From Porites lobata (Eukaryota; Cnidaria; Anthozoa; Scleractinia; Poritidae), in the NCBI GenBank assembly GCA_942486035.1, contig CALNXK010000039.1, positions 1,936,501 through 2,000,500 on the forward strand: a stretch of DNA of 64,000 bases. The letters run 5' to 3'. Below the pieces are notes generated by a model. That model was given only the letters and a program-made list of their open reading frames with translations, searched no databases and was not told the DNA's origin. The translations under genes and the position numbers were made by a program. This document shows positions 21,014-34,900 of the stretch, piece after piece. The stretch's first letter is position 1; every line of letters begins with the position of its first letter.

Positions 21014-24000
21014 TAAACTGTTCCCCGAAGCGACTTTCGCTTTCTGAGAAATTTAGCTGCAATATGATTGGATAACGCTCGCACTGAATGTATTAAAGCA
21101 CTGAATTTCCTAGAAGACCTTTCAAAGATCCGGGGTAAAAACCGTTCTCACTTTTGAAAATGACGACTCAAACGAGTGGTATCAGGATAAAATAAATGAT
21201 AAGGAACGGACATTTTTATATACATCATGGGAAATAGCAAGAATTGAAGGCAGTGAGCTCCTGACAGGTAATTAGAACAATTCTAAAGATGAGTTTAATT
21301 TTAGCATCGATCCTCTTGTAACACGGACTGTAGGCTTTCAATCGAATCGCCGATTGAAAGTGAACTCCTGTAACTCAGTTTTCGATCATTGATTTAATAG
21401 TTGATCGAAATTTTCTTTGTAAAGGCCTTCAGTTATATCTTTCTATTTCATTTTAAACGCTCGATCGAACGTTTTGTTATGGACAGACACTTTATAGGAG
21501 TAGACATCATATAAACTTAATTTCATTTCAGTTGCACAAACAAAACAAATGTCCTGTTGATAGAATAACCAAAGGAAATTGAACTTAAAGGAAAGCCTTT
21601 CTAGAAACAGTGACGTAATTTAGTTATCAAAAACCGTGACAGATTTATTCCAAAATAAGTTCAAAGGTTGTTTTCTTATGGCATTGGAAAATGGAATTTG
21701 TATTTCGTAGATTTTAATTTCCTATTTCGTTTTTACCAGCGTCTAGTTCTCAATTTACGTCGATCATTTCAGAAGATAAAGCGCCGAGTAGGCAGATATA
21801 TGAAACCGGAAATGCAATTTATAACCTGCTGTCTCGAGTAGAGGATTCGGGCACGAATTAACATGTTCTGAAGTTTGAAAAACGTAGAACCCAAAAAATG
21901 TTCCCATGCACAGTATTTGTATTTGTAGAAAAATCTTACAGACCTCAAAGCCATTGAATGGGGACTAGCGACAAACGGCGAAAAATATATTAACTGACTA
22001 CCGACAAAACGGAAAAAAAATACCGACTACACCAACAGGAAAAAAACAAGCCGACTACCGACATGGTCCAACATTGTACAGATATTTGTATTCAGAAATA
22101 AGTCGTTTTTTTATTTGTCTATTATTTCCCTTTTTGTCAAAAGTATTTTGCTTGACTTGTTTCTAGCACAGGGAAGGTCTTTTAGTCAGCTCTATTTCAG
22201 ACCAGACGTAAATGACTTTAAATTCCAGTTTCAGTACTTATAGAATTTCCTGTCATTAAATTACTTGTTTGAAATTGTTTTGAGAACCAAGTCGTGTACG
22301 TTCGATTTCCGCTTCTCTCCCGGCATGTATAGAAGAAAGCCTATTTTGTACCTACACCACCTTCAAAGCTCAGTTTGAATCGTTCAAATTGTGTGCCTTT
22401 CTTTCTCCTCCTTTTCGTTGGAAATCCAGGAAAGCACGCACTCATTTCCCGCACAGCGCGTGGCAATCGATCGAGCCTACAAGACGTACTGCTGCAGTAC
22501 TTTCACTGCGTGCTGTTTATATTATCCATACTCGAGTCATGAGAGAAATTATAAGAGTGATCGTAAGTTTCTTTCGAACTGGTTAAGAGGTCGCAATCGA
22601 GCGCCGCTACCGCTGCGTTCCATTTGACATAGAAAATTATGAAGGATGCTTGGAGATTACTAAAAGGATATACATCTGAAGAAATTGAGAGGTTCTCGTT
22701 GAAACTATTTTGCTGACTTCCGCATTTGATATCGTCCAGAGGCAGCAGTGAGTTCAAATAATTCCACGAGGACGTATCAGGAAACATATTTCAGCCACTA
22801 AAAATAACTTGACTGAAATCCGACCCATATTATTCTCACTTGAACACTTATTCTCTCATGATTATTTCGCTGGTCCTTGAACTGGGAAGAACTGACTCAA
22901 GACAGGTTAAAGTGGCGCAGCCTCATCGGCGAAGGTGCTAAGCGAGCACGCGAAAACCGTACGATGGGAGCCAAGGGAAAACGTCTAATGCGTAAATCCC
23001 GCTCAGTCGTGCAGCGCCTCATCGTCCTCAGATGACATCATGTGCTTCACATGAGACAGACATATACTTTCGTGCTCGGATTGGTATCCTCATGCAGCCA
23101 CCGAACTTACAGAATGTAGGTAACGTCGTCATGGGAGCTAGACGTTATGATCTTCGCAATGAAAACAAATTCAATACAGAAAGATTGTTGATTTTATTGG
23201 CAAAGGTGAAATAAGCGATCGCGTAGTTCAAACAAAGCAAACTTAAAGTGATACAGTCAGCTGATGCACATGTGCATTTCATACCATTTCTTAGCCGGTT
23301 TGGCTGATTTGCATATCACAAGATACGCGCGTGAAACAGATATTGAGAAGCGCATCCAGAATATCTAAACAAACCTTGTGGAGTTGAACTAGTTACAAGC
23401 CGAAATCGTGATTATAGACCCCAAGCCATAGAAGAGCACTCATTTTTTTAAAATATACTATAGAGAATTCACCGATGGATTTGTCCAGGGAAAGCCACTG
23501 ACATCGACGAATACTTCTGAATTCGATCATTAGTGGAGGTGAGAAATGACACGGAGTCTGTATAAATCATTGTCAAAGGAAGCTTGATTTTCCAAACATA
23601 TGTTACCTTTTCCATCGAATTTCCAAATACGTATAACGATTATTTGCTCGCCAATGTTATTGATTCATTTCTTTTGTTATTTTGGCAAACGAAGGCGATT
23701 TCTCCCACCCGGCGCCTACGCGTTTCTCACCTCTTCTGTCACATGTTCCTTTGGATACTATTTTTAGCCAAATATGATATAATAATATCATAGGATGAGT
23801 TAATATTTGTTCAAAGGGAGGTTTTCTGTAAAAGATCGAGGATCGAATGAAACACTAGACAAGATTGAAACGGATTTCTAGATGTATCCGACGCGTATAT
23901 TTGATTTCGGGTTGAGGTAAACGCTTTTCAAACTGGCAAAAGTAGTGTCCAGGTCAGTGCGGTCCCATAGCTGACTGTGTCCCTTTAATTGAGGTTCCAT

Positions 24001-24149
24001 TGCAATCAAATGATTAATTGACGATGAATGAAGTGGTTTTTAACTAGTATAGAGTTTAAACTGTATGAATTAAATAACGAATATGAGCAATTAACTTGTT
24101 TTGTTAATCATTAACCGATATTTACCGACAACCGACAAGGAGTTTGATG
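21014..24149. other. Intergenic, mostly unrecognised
   Basis: I see no gene. ACCGACTACCGACA-type words occur at 21965-22065, again near 24118-24140 and at 25815-25855, probably parts of one scattered repeat. The short frames around 22389-22627 have no recognisable similarity. Confidence 0.45.
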
Positions 24150-25805
24150 TCATCCTATCTACTGGGTCGAAAACGGAGGGTTTGTTTGCACGGTGTGTGC
24201 TAAAGTTATTCAGAGTTGAGGGCGGGGCTCCCACAGGGGTCCTTCCTCGGGCCACTGTTGTTTACGATATTCATTAATGACTTGAATTATGCGGTCCCGG
24301 ACGTGTCTTTGAGATTATACGCTGATGACACGACTCCGTATGCATCAGATGTACCTCCCAATGCCCTGCAATTTGTTGTGAATCGAGGTCTCAGCTGCCT
24401 GTCGGAGTGGCTCGATGCAAACTACTTGTTGATAAACAATGCCAAGACGCAAGCCCTTCCGATCGGTACCTGCAAGTACGATTTTGACTTAACTTTAAAT
24501 GGTTCTGGCGTTACTAAACTTCCCTCTATTAGAATCTTGGGCGTGGAACTTGATAGCATGTTGAACTTTATAGAGCATATTTCTAGTCAGCTAAAAAAGG
24601 CGTATGCGAAGACCGGCACTTAGGAGACTTACGCATTTTGTACCTATGGACGTTATGCTAGCATTATACAAGTCTTTCATTTTACCACATCTAGAAAACT
24701 GTAGGCCCCTCCTGTTAGGGGTGGGGAAAGTCCAGGCCAATAAAATTGAAGACGACAATCATTATGTATTAAGGACTCTGACAGGGCACGGGAAATCATT
24801 GTCCTAACTAGAACTCTTGAATATATGTAAGTTGGACACTTTATAGTGTAGGAAAAAGCAGCAATCTCTGATCCTATTATTTAAATTAGGAATATAGAGC
24901 CGAAATACATCAGAGACTTTTTTAGCATAAGAGAAACGTGTTACAATCTAAGAGGAAATGGTGTTAATCTTTGCGTTCCCAAATTTAATCTGAATTTTAT
25001 GAGGAACTCTTTTAATTACAAGTGCGCTCAACTATGTAATAAACTTCCAGAAGATGTCAAGCTGGCCGATAATGTTAATATTTTTAAGTCTACGCTAAGG
25101 TCAACTCAGTTGTAATTTTTATATTTGTAATTTTTTAATTTTTGTAAGTTTTATCATTTTTTTATATTCATGTGTACATAGATTATGGATTATATGTATA
25201 TATATATATAGAGAGGATATTACACGGTGGCGCGAAGATATGAATTTTATTTTCGAGAGAAATTTCGTATCTTCAAGCCGCCGTGTAATGTTCTTTTTAT
25301 TATATAGACAAAAAGGCATCGATAAAATAATAGATTTACATTCCCCAAAAAGTAATTGTCACGGCTCAAATTTACAGTACAGCAATATAAGACATTGTTG
25401 ACAATAATCTTGAGAAATAACACTGAGCTGAATAGGGCTCTATTAACAATGACAAAATGTAAGCAAAGCTTTGAAAAATGTGTAATTCAAATTCAAAGGA
25501 CGAAAGACGCCTACAAATTTTGGAGGGAATTACCGAAATTACGTCACCGATAAACTCACGTGTGAGATTATAGAAAATAAACCACTCGAGTCCCAGATGT
25601 AGTTTTTATGAATTTTGCGAGTGGTATATTTTCCAGTAAAACACTCGTGTCTATATAATAAATACATATATTTTTATTATCATTTTTTCAACACTAGATT
25701 TTATTATAATTGTAGGTTTGATGCTCGTTCGTATTTTGAACGAGCACTTGTGCTCTTAGACGTTAACGTGGGTAAATAAATTATTGATATTGATATTGAT
25801 TGATT
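24150..25805 (+). mobile_element. 5'-truncated CR1/L2-like LINE, broken
   Basis: From 24150 the translation gives YLLGRKRRVCLHGVC, a stop, then RAGLPQGSFLGPLLFTIFIN and LRLYADDTT, i.e. reverse-transcriptase motifs including the YADD active site. A frameshift near 24620 leads into THFVPMDVMLALYKSFILPH, and 24890-25115 carries the usual tail (NLRGNGVNLCVP, LCNKLPEDVK) before TAA. The 3' end has a hairpin, TGCTCGTTC/GAACGAGCA (25722-25746), and an ATTGATATTG tandem tail (about 25778-25805), as in CR1/L2 LINEs. Two or more breaks make it inactive. An inverted-repeat MITE interrupts its 3' UTR. Confidence 0.75.
25211..25671. mobile_element. MITE inserted in the LINE 3' region
   Basis: Near the left end is a hairpin of ATTACACGGTGGC and GCCGCCGTGTAAT arms (25219-25291). 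The right end carries CACTCGAG/CACTCGTG words before GTCTATATA, which mirrors TATATAGA at the left. End positions are approximate. Confidence 0.5.
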
Positions 25806-27042
25806 GATGGAAGATTTTAACCAACAACCGACAAAGTAAAGAAATTTTAACCGACATGTTGACCCCCCATTCAGATCCTCATTTACACCAAGTCTATCTT
25901 GAAACGCTTGATTCAAACGTCACCTGGGGATTTTTTCAAGTTGTGCATAGGGGAGTGACAGAGAGCACTGTGGATTTATTTTACTGAGATCAGAGTGACC
26001 AGTTCCAGGCGTTCAGATGCTGGAACGTGGCGGTCTATGTTTCGCCCGCACTCTAATAGCTGAACGCCTGGACAAGGCTAAGGTGAGAGCATTAGAGACG
26101 GTCCTCCAGTTGTTCGAAGGCTGATTAGCGCTTAACCCGGGGTTAAATTTAAACCTGGTTTCTTTTTCTGGTGCTCAAAAGCATTTTCTCGGATAATTTT
26201 CTCTGTTATTTTTAGAGCTTCCAATCATCAACTTGCAGACAAAAAGAATTAAAACTGAAATGCCTTTTAAGCTTTCAAATCTGAATTCAAATCTCGCACT
26301 AACCCTGGGTTATCTTAACCCAGCTTTGAACAACTCAGCCGGGAGGGGAAAGATAGTGATCGAAAGGGGACCAAAATGGTAAAACTGTTACCTGAGAATT
26401 GGTCTTAATTTTTTTAAATTAAAGATTTTTTTATCTGATAGCGATAGCTGTGAACCAAAGAGTTAAACGATAGTTGAGAAAGATATGGGATAACACCCTT
26501 TCACAAAGTCGAGCTGCAACACCATGCAAACCTTCTAAAGAGGGATTCTTTACAGTGACTTGATGGGACCGAAAAACGAGTGTAGATGACTAAAGCTGAT
26601 AAATAAAGACCACAGAATAAACTGACCTGCTCTATAATGATAGAACCAACATCTTATGGATGAATACCATGAGCAGCAGGGAACCAAAATATCGCAATCT
26701 ACAGCTAATTAAGGAAAACGTTATGTGACAAGGGGTCGATCGTTAAATCTAGGGAAAAAAACAACCATAAGCCTGAAAGATAATAGCTTGCAAATAAGGT
26801 CGCCTCTCGTCGATGGGCACGTTTGACGAAACGGGGAAAGAAAAAAGGCGGGTTGTCTTTGCGGTTTTTCTTTCAACACCTGTAACTGCGCATTCTATGG
26901 CAGTCACCCTAGAGAATTTTTTTCAGCCGCTGTTAGAAAGGGCAGTCGCAAAAAATAAAAGGTCGGATCTTATAGAACAAACAGTTGTACGAATGCATCG
27001 AAGCTAAATGACATTTTTCTAAAAATTTCTTCTCGCTTTTAG
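25806..27042. repeat. Upstream of ZNFX1; includes a TIR repeat (26104-26341)
   Basis: CCAGTTGTTCGAAGGCTG at 26106 mirrors CTTTGAACAACTCAGCC at 26324; inside are GGGGTTAAATTTAAACCTGG and CTGGGTTATCTTAACCCAG. The rest shows no gene. A first, non-coding or short-coding exon of ZNFX1 should lie somewhere upstream of 27043, but I could not place it. Confidence 0.5.
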
Positions 27043-27831
27043 GAAAAGCCACTCTGATGTACCCAAGGGCACTTTCACGTGGAAAACCACGTGAAAATGG
27101 TGCCATCAGAAGATCTTACTCTAGAGAAACCGTCTTTGCTCTTAACACTCACGGAGAAAGGAACGGTACCGGAAGAGGAAGAGCTGGGAGAGGGGGGCGT
27201 GGTCGTGGCTTTGGAAGAGGGGGAGGCAGAGGAGGAGGAAGGAGTGGATGTGATGAGGACAGAGCACAGGGGCACAACCCCCGTCAGATAAGGCTGGGAT
27301 TCAAAGCACTCCAGGAACTGAACACTAAAACCCCTGACGAAATCATTCTGGATTTGACGTCAAGCCGATGTTTCCCAGCTACCGAGTTTTTACTGAACCA
27401 ACAATCAGTCATGAAGGATGACTGGATTGTACTGACAGTGAGTATCGTTGCCAAGGCCTGCGGTTGTAGTTCCAAGGAGTACTTAATCAAGCTACTAAAC
27501 CTTCTGCCCAAATCACTATTCTTCTCTGCACATCTAAGACCACTCCTCAACAGGCTGTCCGCTTGCTCCATGCCTTCCACAGAAGTAGCCAAGTTTCTAA
27601 AAAATGCTCTGAAAATAATGAAGGAGTTGCTTCGAATATTCCCGAACTCATACGCCGACCTTCCAGTGTCTGAGTTGTACTGTGGAATCAGGTTGTATTC
27701 AGACACCCAACAGCCTGATGGTGCCCTAGTGGCAGAAGGAGAGGAACTGATGAAGCTGAGGAGTCAAAAGGCAGATGAGCTGAAGAAGGTGGAGGAAGAA
27801 AAACAGCACAGAGGGAGACCACGGAGAGACG
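27043..27831 (+). CDS. ZNFX1: ZNFX1 exon: RGG box and armadillo-like region
   Basis: The exon opens after TTTTAG with an ATG at 27057. Residues 35-66 are a Gly/Arg box of the kind that binds RNA and drives granule assembly. From LGFKALQELNTKTPDEIILD on it resembles the armadillo-like N-terminal part of ZNFX1. Lys/Glu-rich end; phase 1 donor (GACG|GTGAGT). An upstream exon may add residues, since KATL precedes the Met in frame. Confidence 0.85.
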
Positions 27832-28815
27832 GTGAGTGTGCATAATACTGAAGATGATACGATTACGGCTGTATTTACGTTAAAAAGCTGTTGTTTAGTG
27901 TTTTTTTTGTGGTGAGATAAGTCGCCCAACATACCTAAGCACTCCCCAAAAAATGTAGTTTTACTCGTTGCAGTTGCAAACGGTTGCAATCACCAAATGG
28001 CGTCGTAATACAAAAGATTAAAAGAAACAGAACTACACCCACACCAAAAATAATGTTGCCACACGTCAAATTGTTCGTCATTTTTTGTTATAGCTGGAGA
28101 GAACGATGATGTAGATCCACCTGATAATTTCCGTGAGTACAGCGTTATACCAACGCAACAGGACATCTCGAAAGGAGAACGTCCCTTCCTCAGAAGGAAC
28201 AAAACTGATGGAAGCTACAATGACGCGGAACATTATTTGGACGTGCAATTTCGTCTCCTTCGTGAAGACTTCGTGAGGCCGCTACGTGAAGGAATTGCTA
28301 AGCTGTTAGAGCGCATTGGCTCTGCCAAGCTTGGTGCCTTTCAAGACATCCGCGTGTACAAAGATGTCCGACTGTTATACCCTGTATGCACGACGGACGG
28401 ACTTCGGTACAGGATTAAATTTGATAACACCAGCCTAAGAAATGTGCGCTGGGAGAATAGCAAACGATTGATCTTTGGTTCGCTGATGTGTCTTTCTAAG
28501 GACAAGTTTGAAAGTTTTGTGTTTGCTACCATAGCCAATCGCGATCCTAAGGAATTAAAGCAGGTAAGTTTTCATCCTTTTCCACACATTCTTCCTCTAA
28601 CAGTCTACCAAGAGAAGATGAGCTGATTCTACCTAATATCATCCTCGGAGACCCGGGGGGTATTCAGTCGGGTCGTAAGAAACGGTGCAGCGAAGGTTTC
28701 AAGCACGTGCGGAAGAGCTCCCGTGCCAAATAACGTTCTTCGCACCGTTTCTCCCGACCTTACTGACTGCCCCAGGGTCTCTGAGGATGATCTAATTAAC
28801 AATTATTCCACGAGG

Positions 28816-28873
<58 letters not shown>

Positions 28874-28874
28874 A

Positions 28875-28911
<37 letters not shown>

Positions 28912-31900
28912 TTTTATTAAAAACGCCCACAAAATCTCTTTGAATCTCCCCTACTTAATTTTGTTAGAACAAACCGGAAAAGACAAGGGACTTCCGCTAT
29001 TCATATGTCACACGTCTATCAAAACTGTCAACGCGCGAACGGACTCGCCTGGACTGGATGAATGAAAAATCAAAACATTGTAGCGATGAACACTTTTAAA
29101 AACTCATCGAGATTCTAGGATTTTACACAGCTCGACAGCTAAAAAAACCTGGCAGATAATGTGAAGAAAAAGAATTTTTAAGTAACAGCCGTCGAAATTA
29201 CTGTGAATTTGGATTTTCGGGGCAGTTACAAAAGTAAGAACAAAGGAGAAAAACTGATTACCTCGGTCGCTTGTTATGAAGTTGTTTGAAGCCACCAGCG
29301 GGTTTTGTTGAACGAGAAAAGAAGCTATACTGACGCCTCGATTGCTGTAGTGAATGGCTGCATAGCCTGTATTCTGGTTGCTTGTGATTTGTACATTCTT
29401 CATGTCGGATAAACAAGCCGCAGTCATCTATCGGCGAGTGAATCATGAAGAAACAACACTTGTCTTCTTTCGTAGCTGGTCAAGGTACTTTAGTTCCATG
29501 TATTTTCATGTGTTTTTCGATAAACTTTAAAACAAGCTCTTGTGGCTTTTTTGTTTGTTTGTTATTTTCCGGATGAAATTGCATTTTCTAGTATTCTAAG
29601 AAATGAATTAAAACGATTTGCTTCGGGCGCCGTTCTCTCCTTCGCGGAAAAAATTCTCAGCTAGCTTCCAATTTTAAACTGACGCGTACACCGACCATAT
29701 ATGGAGAGCATGGTATAATAGCTCATATACCATAATGGCTAAGTCAATCAAAACGCTAGAATTGCATTATCCAATGATTCAGTTTTTAATAATATCGATT
29801 AGACCACGTGTAGTAGAGCTAGCGAAACGGGAGCGTGCGTGAAAATCACCGCACGCGAGAAAAGGCGATACGCGGCGGGGAGGATTTTTCTCTCTCCCCG
29901 TCGCGAGTCCTTTCTCCCGTGGGGTGATTTTCACGCGCGCTCGCGTTTCGCTCCCTCCACTATCCCTGGGGGAAAATGGGGGACTACTCGTAGTCTAAAT
30001 ATCGATAATAAATACTTAAAAATCATCCAGAATTTTTTCAGCTTTTGTGACCCTGAATTTTCGATAGAAGAATATTTCCGCTTATTTTAACGTAAACCAA
30101 CCGAAGCGAGGCAAAATTAGTCTCAAACCGGTTTTCTTCCACAACAAATTATCTTGTCTGACGTTTTGCCCCATCACACCCCTAATTTTCAGTTCAACAA
30201 TGAGAACTTTATCACAGGGTCCAGAGGAGGTTCGTGTGAATAAATGAATTACTTCTTCAAAGTCTCACCTTGAAAAATGTCTGTACCTGTCGCTTAGCAC
30301 GATTAATTAGCCCGATGGGATCTTTGTAAATCTACTGTAAGCCGATCTTGCGAGCCCTCAGTCTTTTGGTTTGCGGTCTATAGATTGTGTAACGAAACTG
30401 TAACGCGATCAAAATAACCCATTTTTTCAGAGGTTTTCGACGGGTTTTGATGTTCTAACGACAAACACATCTCTTCTGGACCCTGTGCTTTATCCATCAT
30501 TTAAGAGCCATTTTCTGAGAAAAGCGAGAATCGCAAGACACTCGTCAAAAAATCGAATTTTTTATTATTTTGCCAAAACATCCCTTTTAGTGACCTAATT
30601 TAAGGAAAAATAGTTTTGGGTTCAAACGATTCATTTTAAAGGAGAAATTAAAAAAAGTTTGAAAAATCGATTTTATTCCTGTTTTTCGAACAAAACACGG
30701 CAGGATGCAATGGCAACTTCGAGAGAAGGGTGAACGCGTAAGAAACATTCCCTGACATTGAAACTTCACCGAATTATTATTTTGTTCTTACTCTTGAAAA
30801 CCTTAAAAAGAAAATTTGAAAAACAATGTCTTATATTTTTATAATCGACAAGTCTAAAGAGGTCATATTTGTGACGTTAGACATGCTAGAAAACGAAGGC
30901 CAACTTTGACTATTAAAAAAGGCCTCTGGTATATGCCGCTTGATCATAAAATCAATATAAAATGGAACCTTGGCTTTTGTACTAACTTACTGGAAAGTTT
31001 TAGCTCTGGAAATCAAATACCATCCTGACACCAAAGCAAGCGGTGAGAGCAATTGAATTGGGAAATTTATGCAAATTAGACGGCTTGCGGACGGTTGTCA
31101 AACTAAAAGAAAGGTTTTACATGAAAGGATTACTCACCATTGCTTGTAACACGTTTTTACGGCAAGGAAAGTTATTTCCAACTTCTGTTGCGTCGATTTG
31201 AGTCACAAAATCCATAATTTTAAGCCAAAAGGTCCAAAAGACAAACGTACGTTTGCTCAGCGACTGCGCCAGAATCCGGCCGTGAATCGAAATAAAGTCA
31301 CAACACGTCACTGCGGTCCTTTGGAAGCAAGAGTTGCAAGAGTTTTTACTTCAGTCAGGAGGCCAAAAGATTGAAAATTCATCGCAAACTAATGACTTCG
31401 ATTTTGAAAACCTTTCATCACTTCAATCGTTCGTCGGCTGATAATAAACATTGCACAAGATCGTATGACCTTTGGCGTGTGACCGGAAATCGGTCACACG
31501 CTTATGTCACGTTAGCATACTGTCACGAATTTTAATACGATTTTTCACGTTTGCTTTCGACAAAAAATAGACTCATCGAAATAAAATCAGGCCTGCTTTA
31601 TTTGTTTGTTTGTTTTTTAATTTCTTTTATAGCCTGCAGAACTTGTTCCCCATGCATCGCGCGTGTCTCGCACCCCCAGTCCGCTTCGCAGTGCTAGCAT
31701 GAGAAGCGCAAAAAACTGAAATTGACCCCTGTTCTGCAGTTGATTTCTTTTATAGATACCTTCTAGGCATTGACAGGCTGTGAAAAAAGTGTATTTTTTT
31801 ATTATTATTTTTTGAAATGCTACATCATTTTCCTATAAATTTCAAACGTGACTGCTAAAAGACTGTTTGGAACCTATGGATGGAGAAAAGCTGTGCCGGA

Positions 31901-34900
31901 GAGAAGGTCAACCTCCCAGCCGAGCCAACTTTTGCGAGCGTTTGTATGAGGAAAAAACTGACCACTTTGTCCGAGTCAACAGTGCTGGCGCATGCTGTCT
32001 TTGTCTAGCCTTGACCGTGTCGTCCCAGCTAGCTGGGCGAGCCAAAGTGAAGAAATATTAGCCGGGCTAGAAGGGTGAGGCCACCACTACCGGCTCAGTG
32101 GAGGGCTGACTTCCGGAAGCCCTCAACCCCGCCCACTACTGGTAGTAAGGCGTCTATCCGAACCAACCTTTTGTTTCTCATATAAATGGTTTACCAAGTT
32201 TTGTAAGGAAATGGATGAAAAGTTGGCTCGCCCAGGGTAGCTTGGGAGGTGAGTAAACACCAGATAACCCCAATAATAAGCACAAACTTTGATTGTCAGT
32301 TAGATGTCCACTATTTTAAGTAAGCGACCTGGCATGTGATTGTCGCATCCATGCCCCCTTCCAGATCCCCTTTATTATCGGTAAGCCTCTGATAGGTCAA
32401 AGTAATACAGTCGTACCTCCAGTAAGCGACCACCAAAAATGCAAAGACTTAATGGTCTCTAACGGGAGGTGGCCGTTTAGAAGAATCGGACCACATGGGG
32501 TCTATTCCGAGAAGAGGTCCGGGCACTTTCTATTAAATGGCGGTGTAACAAATTTCTGGCAAAATATTATCTTTTACCTCTTTTGAAAAATACAGCTCTT
32601 AATTCATGCTCAATTTAAAGAGGGATTCAGGTGAGTGAGATATAGAATAGTCTAGAATCACAACAGAATCTTCACTTTGTTGGCTACATCTACTAAGTTA
32701 GGATATGTGTAGTTCCACGATGTCACTAAAGGTCTTTATATCTTCCAAGGAACATAGTGCACACAGCAAAAATAGAGAGCAGAGAATGCGTCAACTGGTC
32801 GCTTATGGAAAACAATTAACCGTGACGCCCAAAAAGTGGTCGTAGTCACTTACAGAAGGTCGTTTACTGGAGGTTCCAAATGTAAGGCTTTGAATGGGAA
32901 AATTTGGTCTTTTGGATTGGCGGTCGCACATGGAGGTTCGACTGTGTTAGGTCTATTAGAGTATGAGCCACCATCACCTCACTGTGAGTGACGAGAGCCA
33001 GGAACGTATAGTATACACTCCCTTAGGATACACAGAATCGTTGTTTTGAGGTCCCGTTTAGCGAAATGGATCATTCAAGGGAGGTGCTGAAGTCCCTTAG
33101 TGAAATTTATAGGGTTTATGGGTTTTTAGTGCAAGGCGAAACACAATACTTAGGGCCCTGTTGTTCAAACGTTGAACAACAGGAAATCACTATCAAGCGA
33201 ATAAGAAGAAGCAATTGCGTTACTTATTGGATATAGATTTATCCAGGGGAAAGCGTTAGTCCCGGGGGCGTTAGTCAACTTTTCGAACATACAGCCCCTA
33301 AGTCACTCTCCTCCGCAGACTTACCCTGGGCGACCAGGATAGGGGAATATAATACTCGACCTTCCTTGCATCATCGCGAGAGCCTATAGCCTTCACTTTC
33401 TTTTGGCTCGTCCTATAATCCTACCCAACGTTCGTGGGACAGGAAAGTCTGCGTGCGAGGCTTGGGAATCTAGGGAGACTATGGTAGCATGGTGCAAATA
33501 GCCGGGATGAGCTACTTTGTCCACACGAACCAAGAGGATTGTGTCTGCTAGAAGAAATCAGATGTAGCTTTCTGTGATAAGTAATATTCCAACAGTATAG
33601 GATCATAGTTTGAAGCCATTTCACAATCACTAGTTTCCGCGCACCTCTACCGGCGAGTTGTGGACAAAAGCAGCTGATAGCTGTATACGAACCTTTTTTC
33701 CACAAAATGGTTTCTGGGTTTTCGTATTCGACAGTGTCATGTATTGATTTTTTAAATCTTAATCGAGGTCTTTTTATTATGTACTGTCTATCTGACTGAC
33801 TGTTTCTTTTGTTTTTTTTTTTTCTGGTAATAACAGGTTTCATAATTTGGTCGCGGTTGGGGTTATAGGCTCCTGATCGTGAGCAAATAGCGAAAACCAA
33901 AGTAAACTATAGCGTTGAATCCGTTGGCCACGGAGAATTGGTATTATTCTGCAAGTTCTTTACTACAGCAAGAGAGTATACTCCCTTGACTACGGGACAT
34001 TGGGCCGGGGGAACTTAGTATTTTGACCCGGCATAGGGGAGGAGGGGAGGGGGAGGGGGTACCCTGGCCAGATTCCAAGTCACGGGGATGATCGAAGTAT
34101 GTTTTTTCTTGGTTTGAAAGTATTTTGAACAAAAAAAAAATTTTTTTAGCTGTGGCTTTACTTAAAGGGGCTATGTCACCCAACACGCATGCGCGAGCCA
34201 ATGAAAACAAACTTGAAAAAGACAGCCCAACTTTTTCAAGTTGTGTCGGAGATTTTGGAAGGCTGTTTTTATCTGTCTAAATCTCAGCCATCGTTCGATA
34301 GTTAGCGAAGTTTTGTATTAAGAATCATTCTATGGTGATTACAGAACAATTTTATGGCGTTATTTTAAAATTGTTTGCCTGTGGAATGTTTTTACGTGCA
34401 TTTACTGTGTCCTCTTATCAGCGGCCGTTGTAATGGCAGAGTTAATGACGGCTACTCCACAATGAGTGATGGAATCTTTGATGCAATCTTCCCTATAGTT
34501 CACAGGACCTTTCTATTGAGTTATTTTAGAGGCTGCTGGCTCTTGGATTTTTCTTGTGCTCAAAGTATGTGGACATATAATGAAGCGGCTATCGAGTTGG
34601 CGGCGGCCGTTTTTTGTAAACTATTACAAGAGCATCAGGCCATGAGTTTCGTGACGAAACTAAACTCCTGGCGAAGGAAACATTCTAAAATTCGGCTAGA
34701 TTCCTTCTTGTATTTATCTCGATTCACGGCAAAGATAAACACGACCGTTTGCTCGTCCAGATTGTTCTCAACGGACTTAGAGAGGCACCTTAGTACGAGT
34801 TAGATCCTGTAAATGCCATGTTTTTGAACTGTTTGTGTTGGAGCATAATTTTGGAAAATAGCAGAGTTTGCTTTCCCTTTTTATCAACGGACTGCTTATA

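Noticed and set aside
26813..27007. 64-codon frame just before the first seen ZNFX1 exon
   Set aside because: It ends in a stop before the acceptor at 27042, has no good donor joined in frame, and no ZNFX1 similarity, so I could not support it as the missing first exon.
33421..33900. 159-codon minus-strand frame
   Set aside because: It lies inside the foldback element, has no recognisable motifs, and its composition looks like translated repeat.
34375..34803. 142-codon plus-strand frame
   Set aside because: It lies within the 1.39-kb TTAA-flanked MITE and has no recognised domain; MITEs of this size are normally non-coding.
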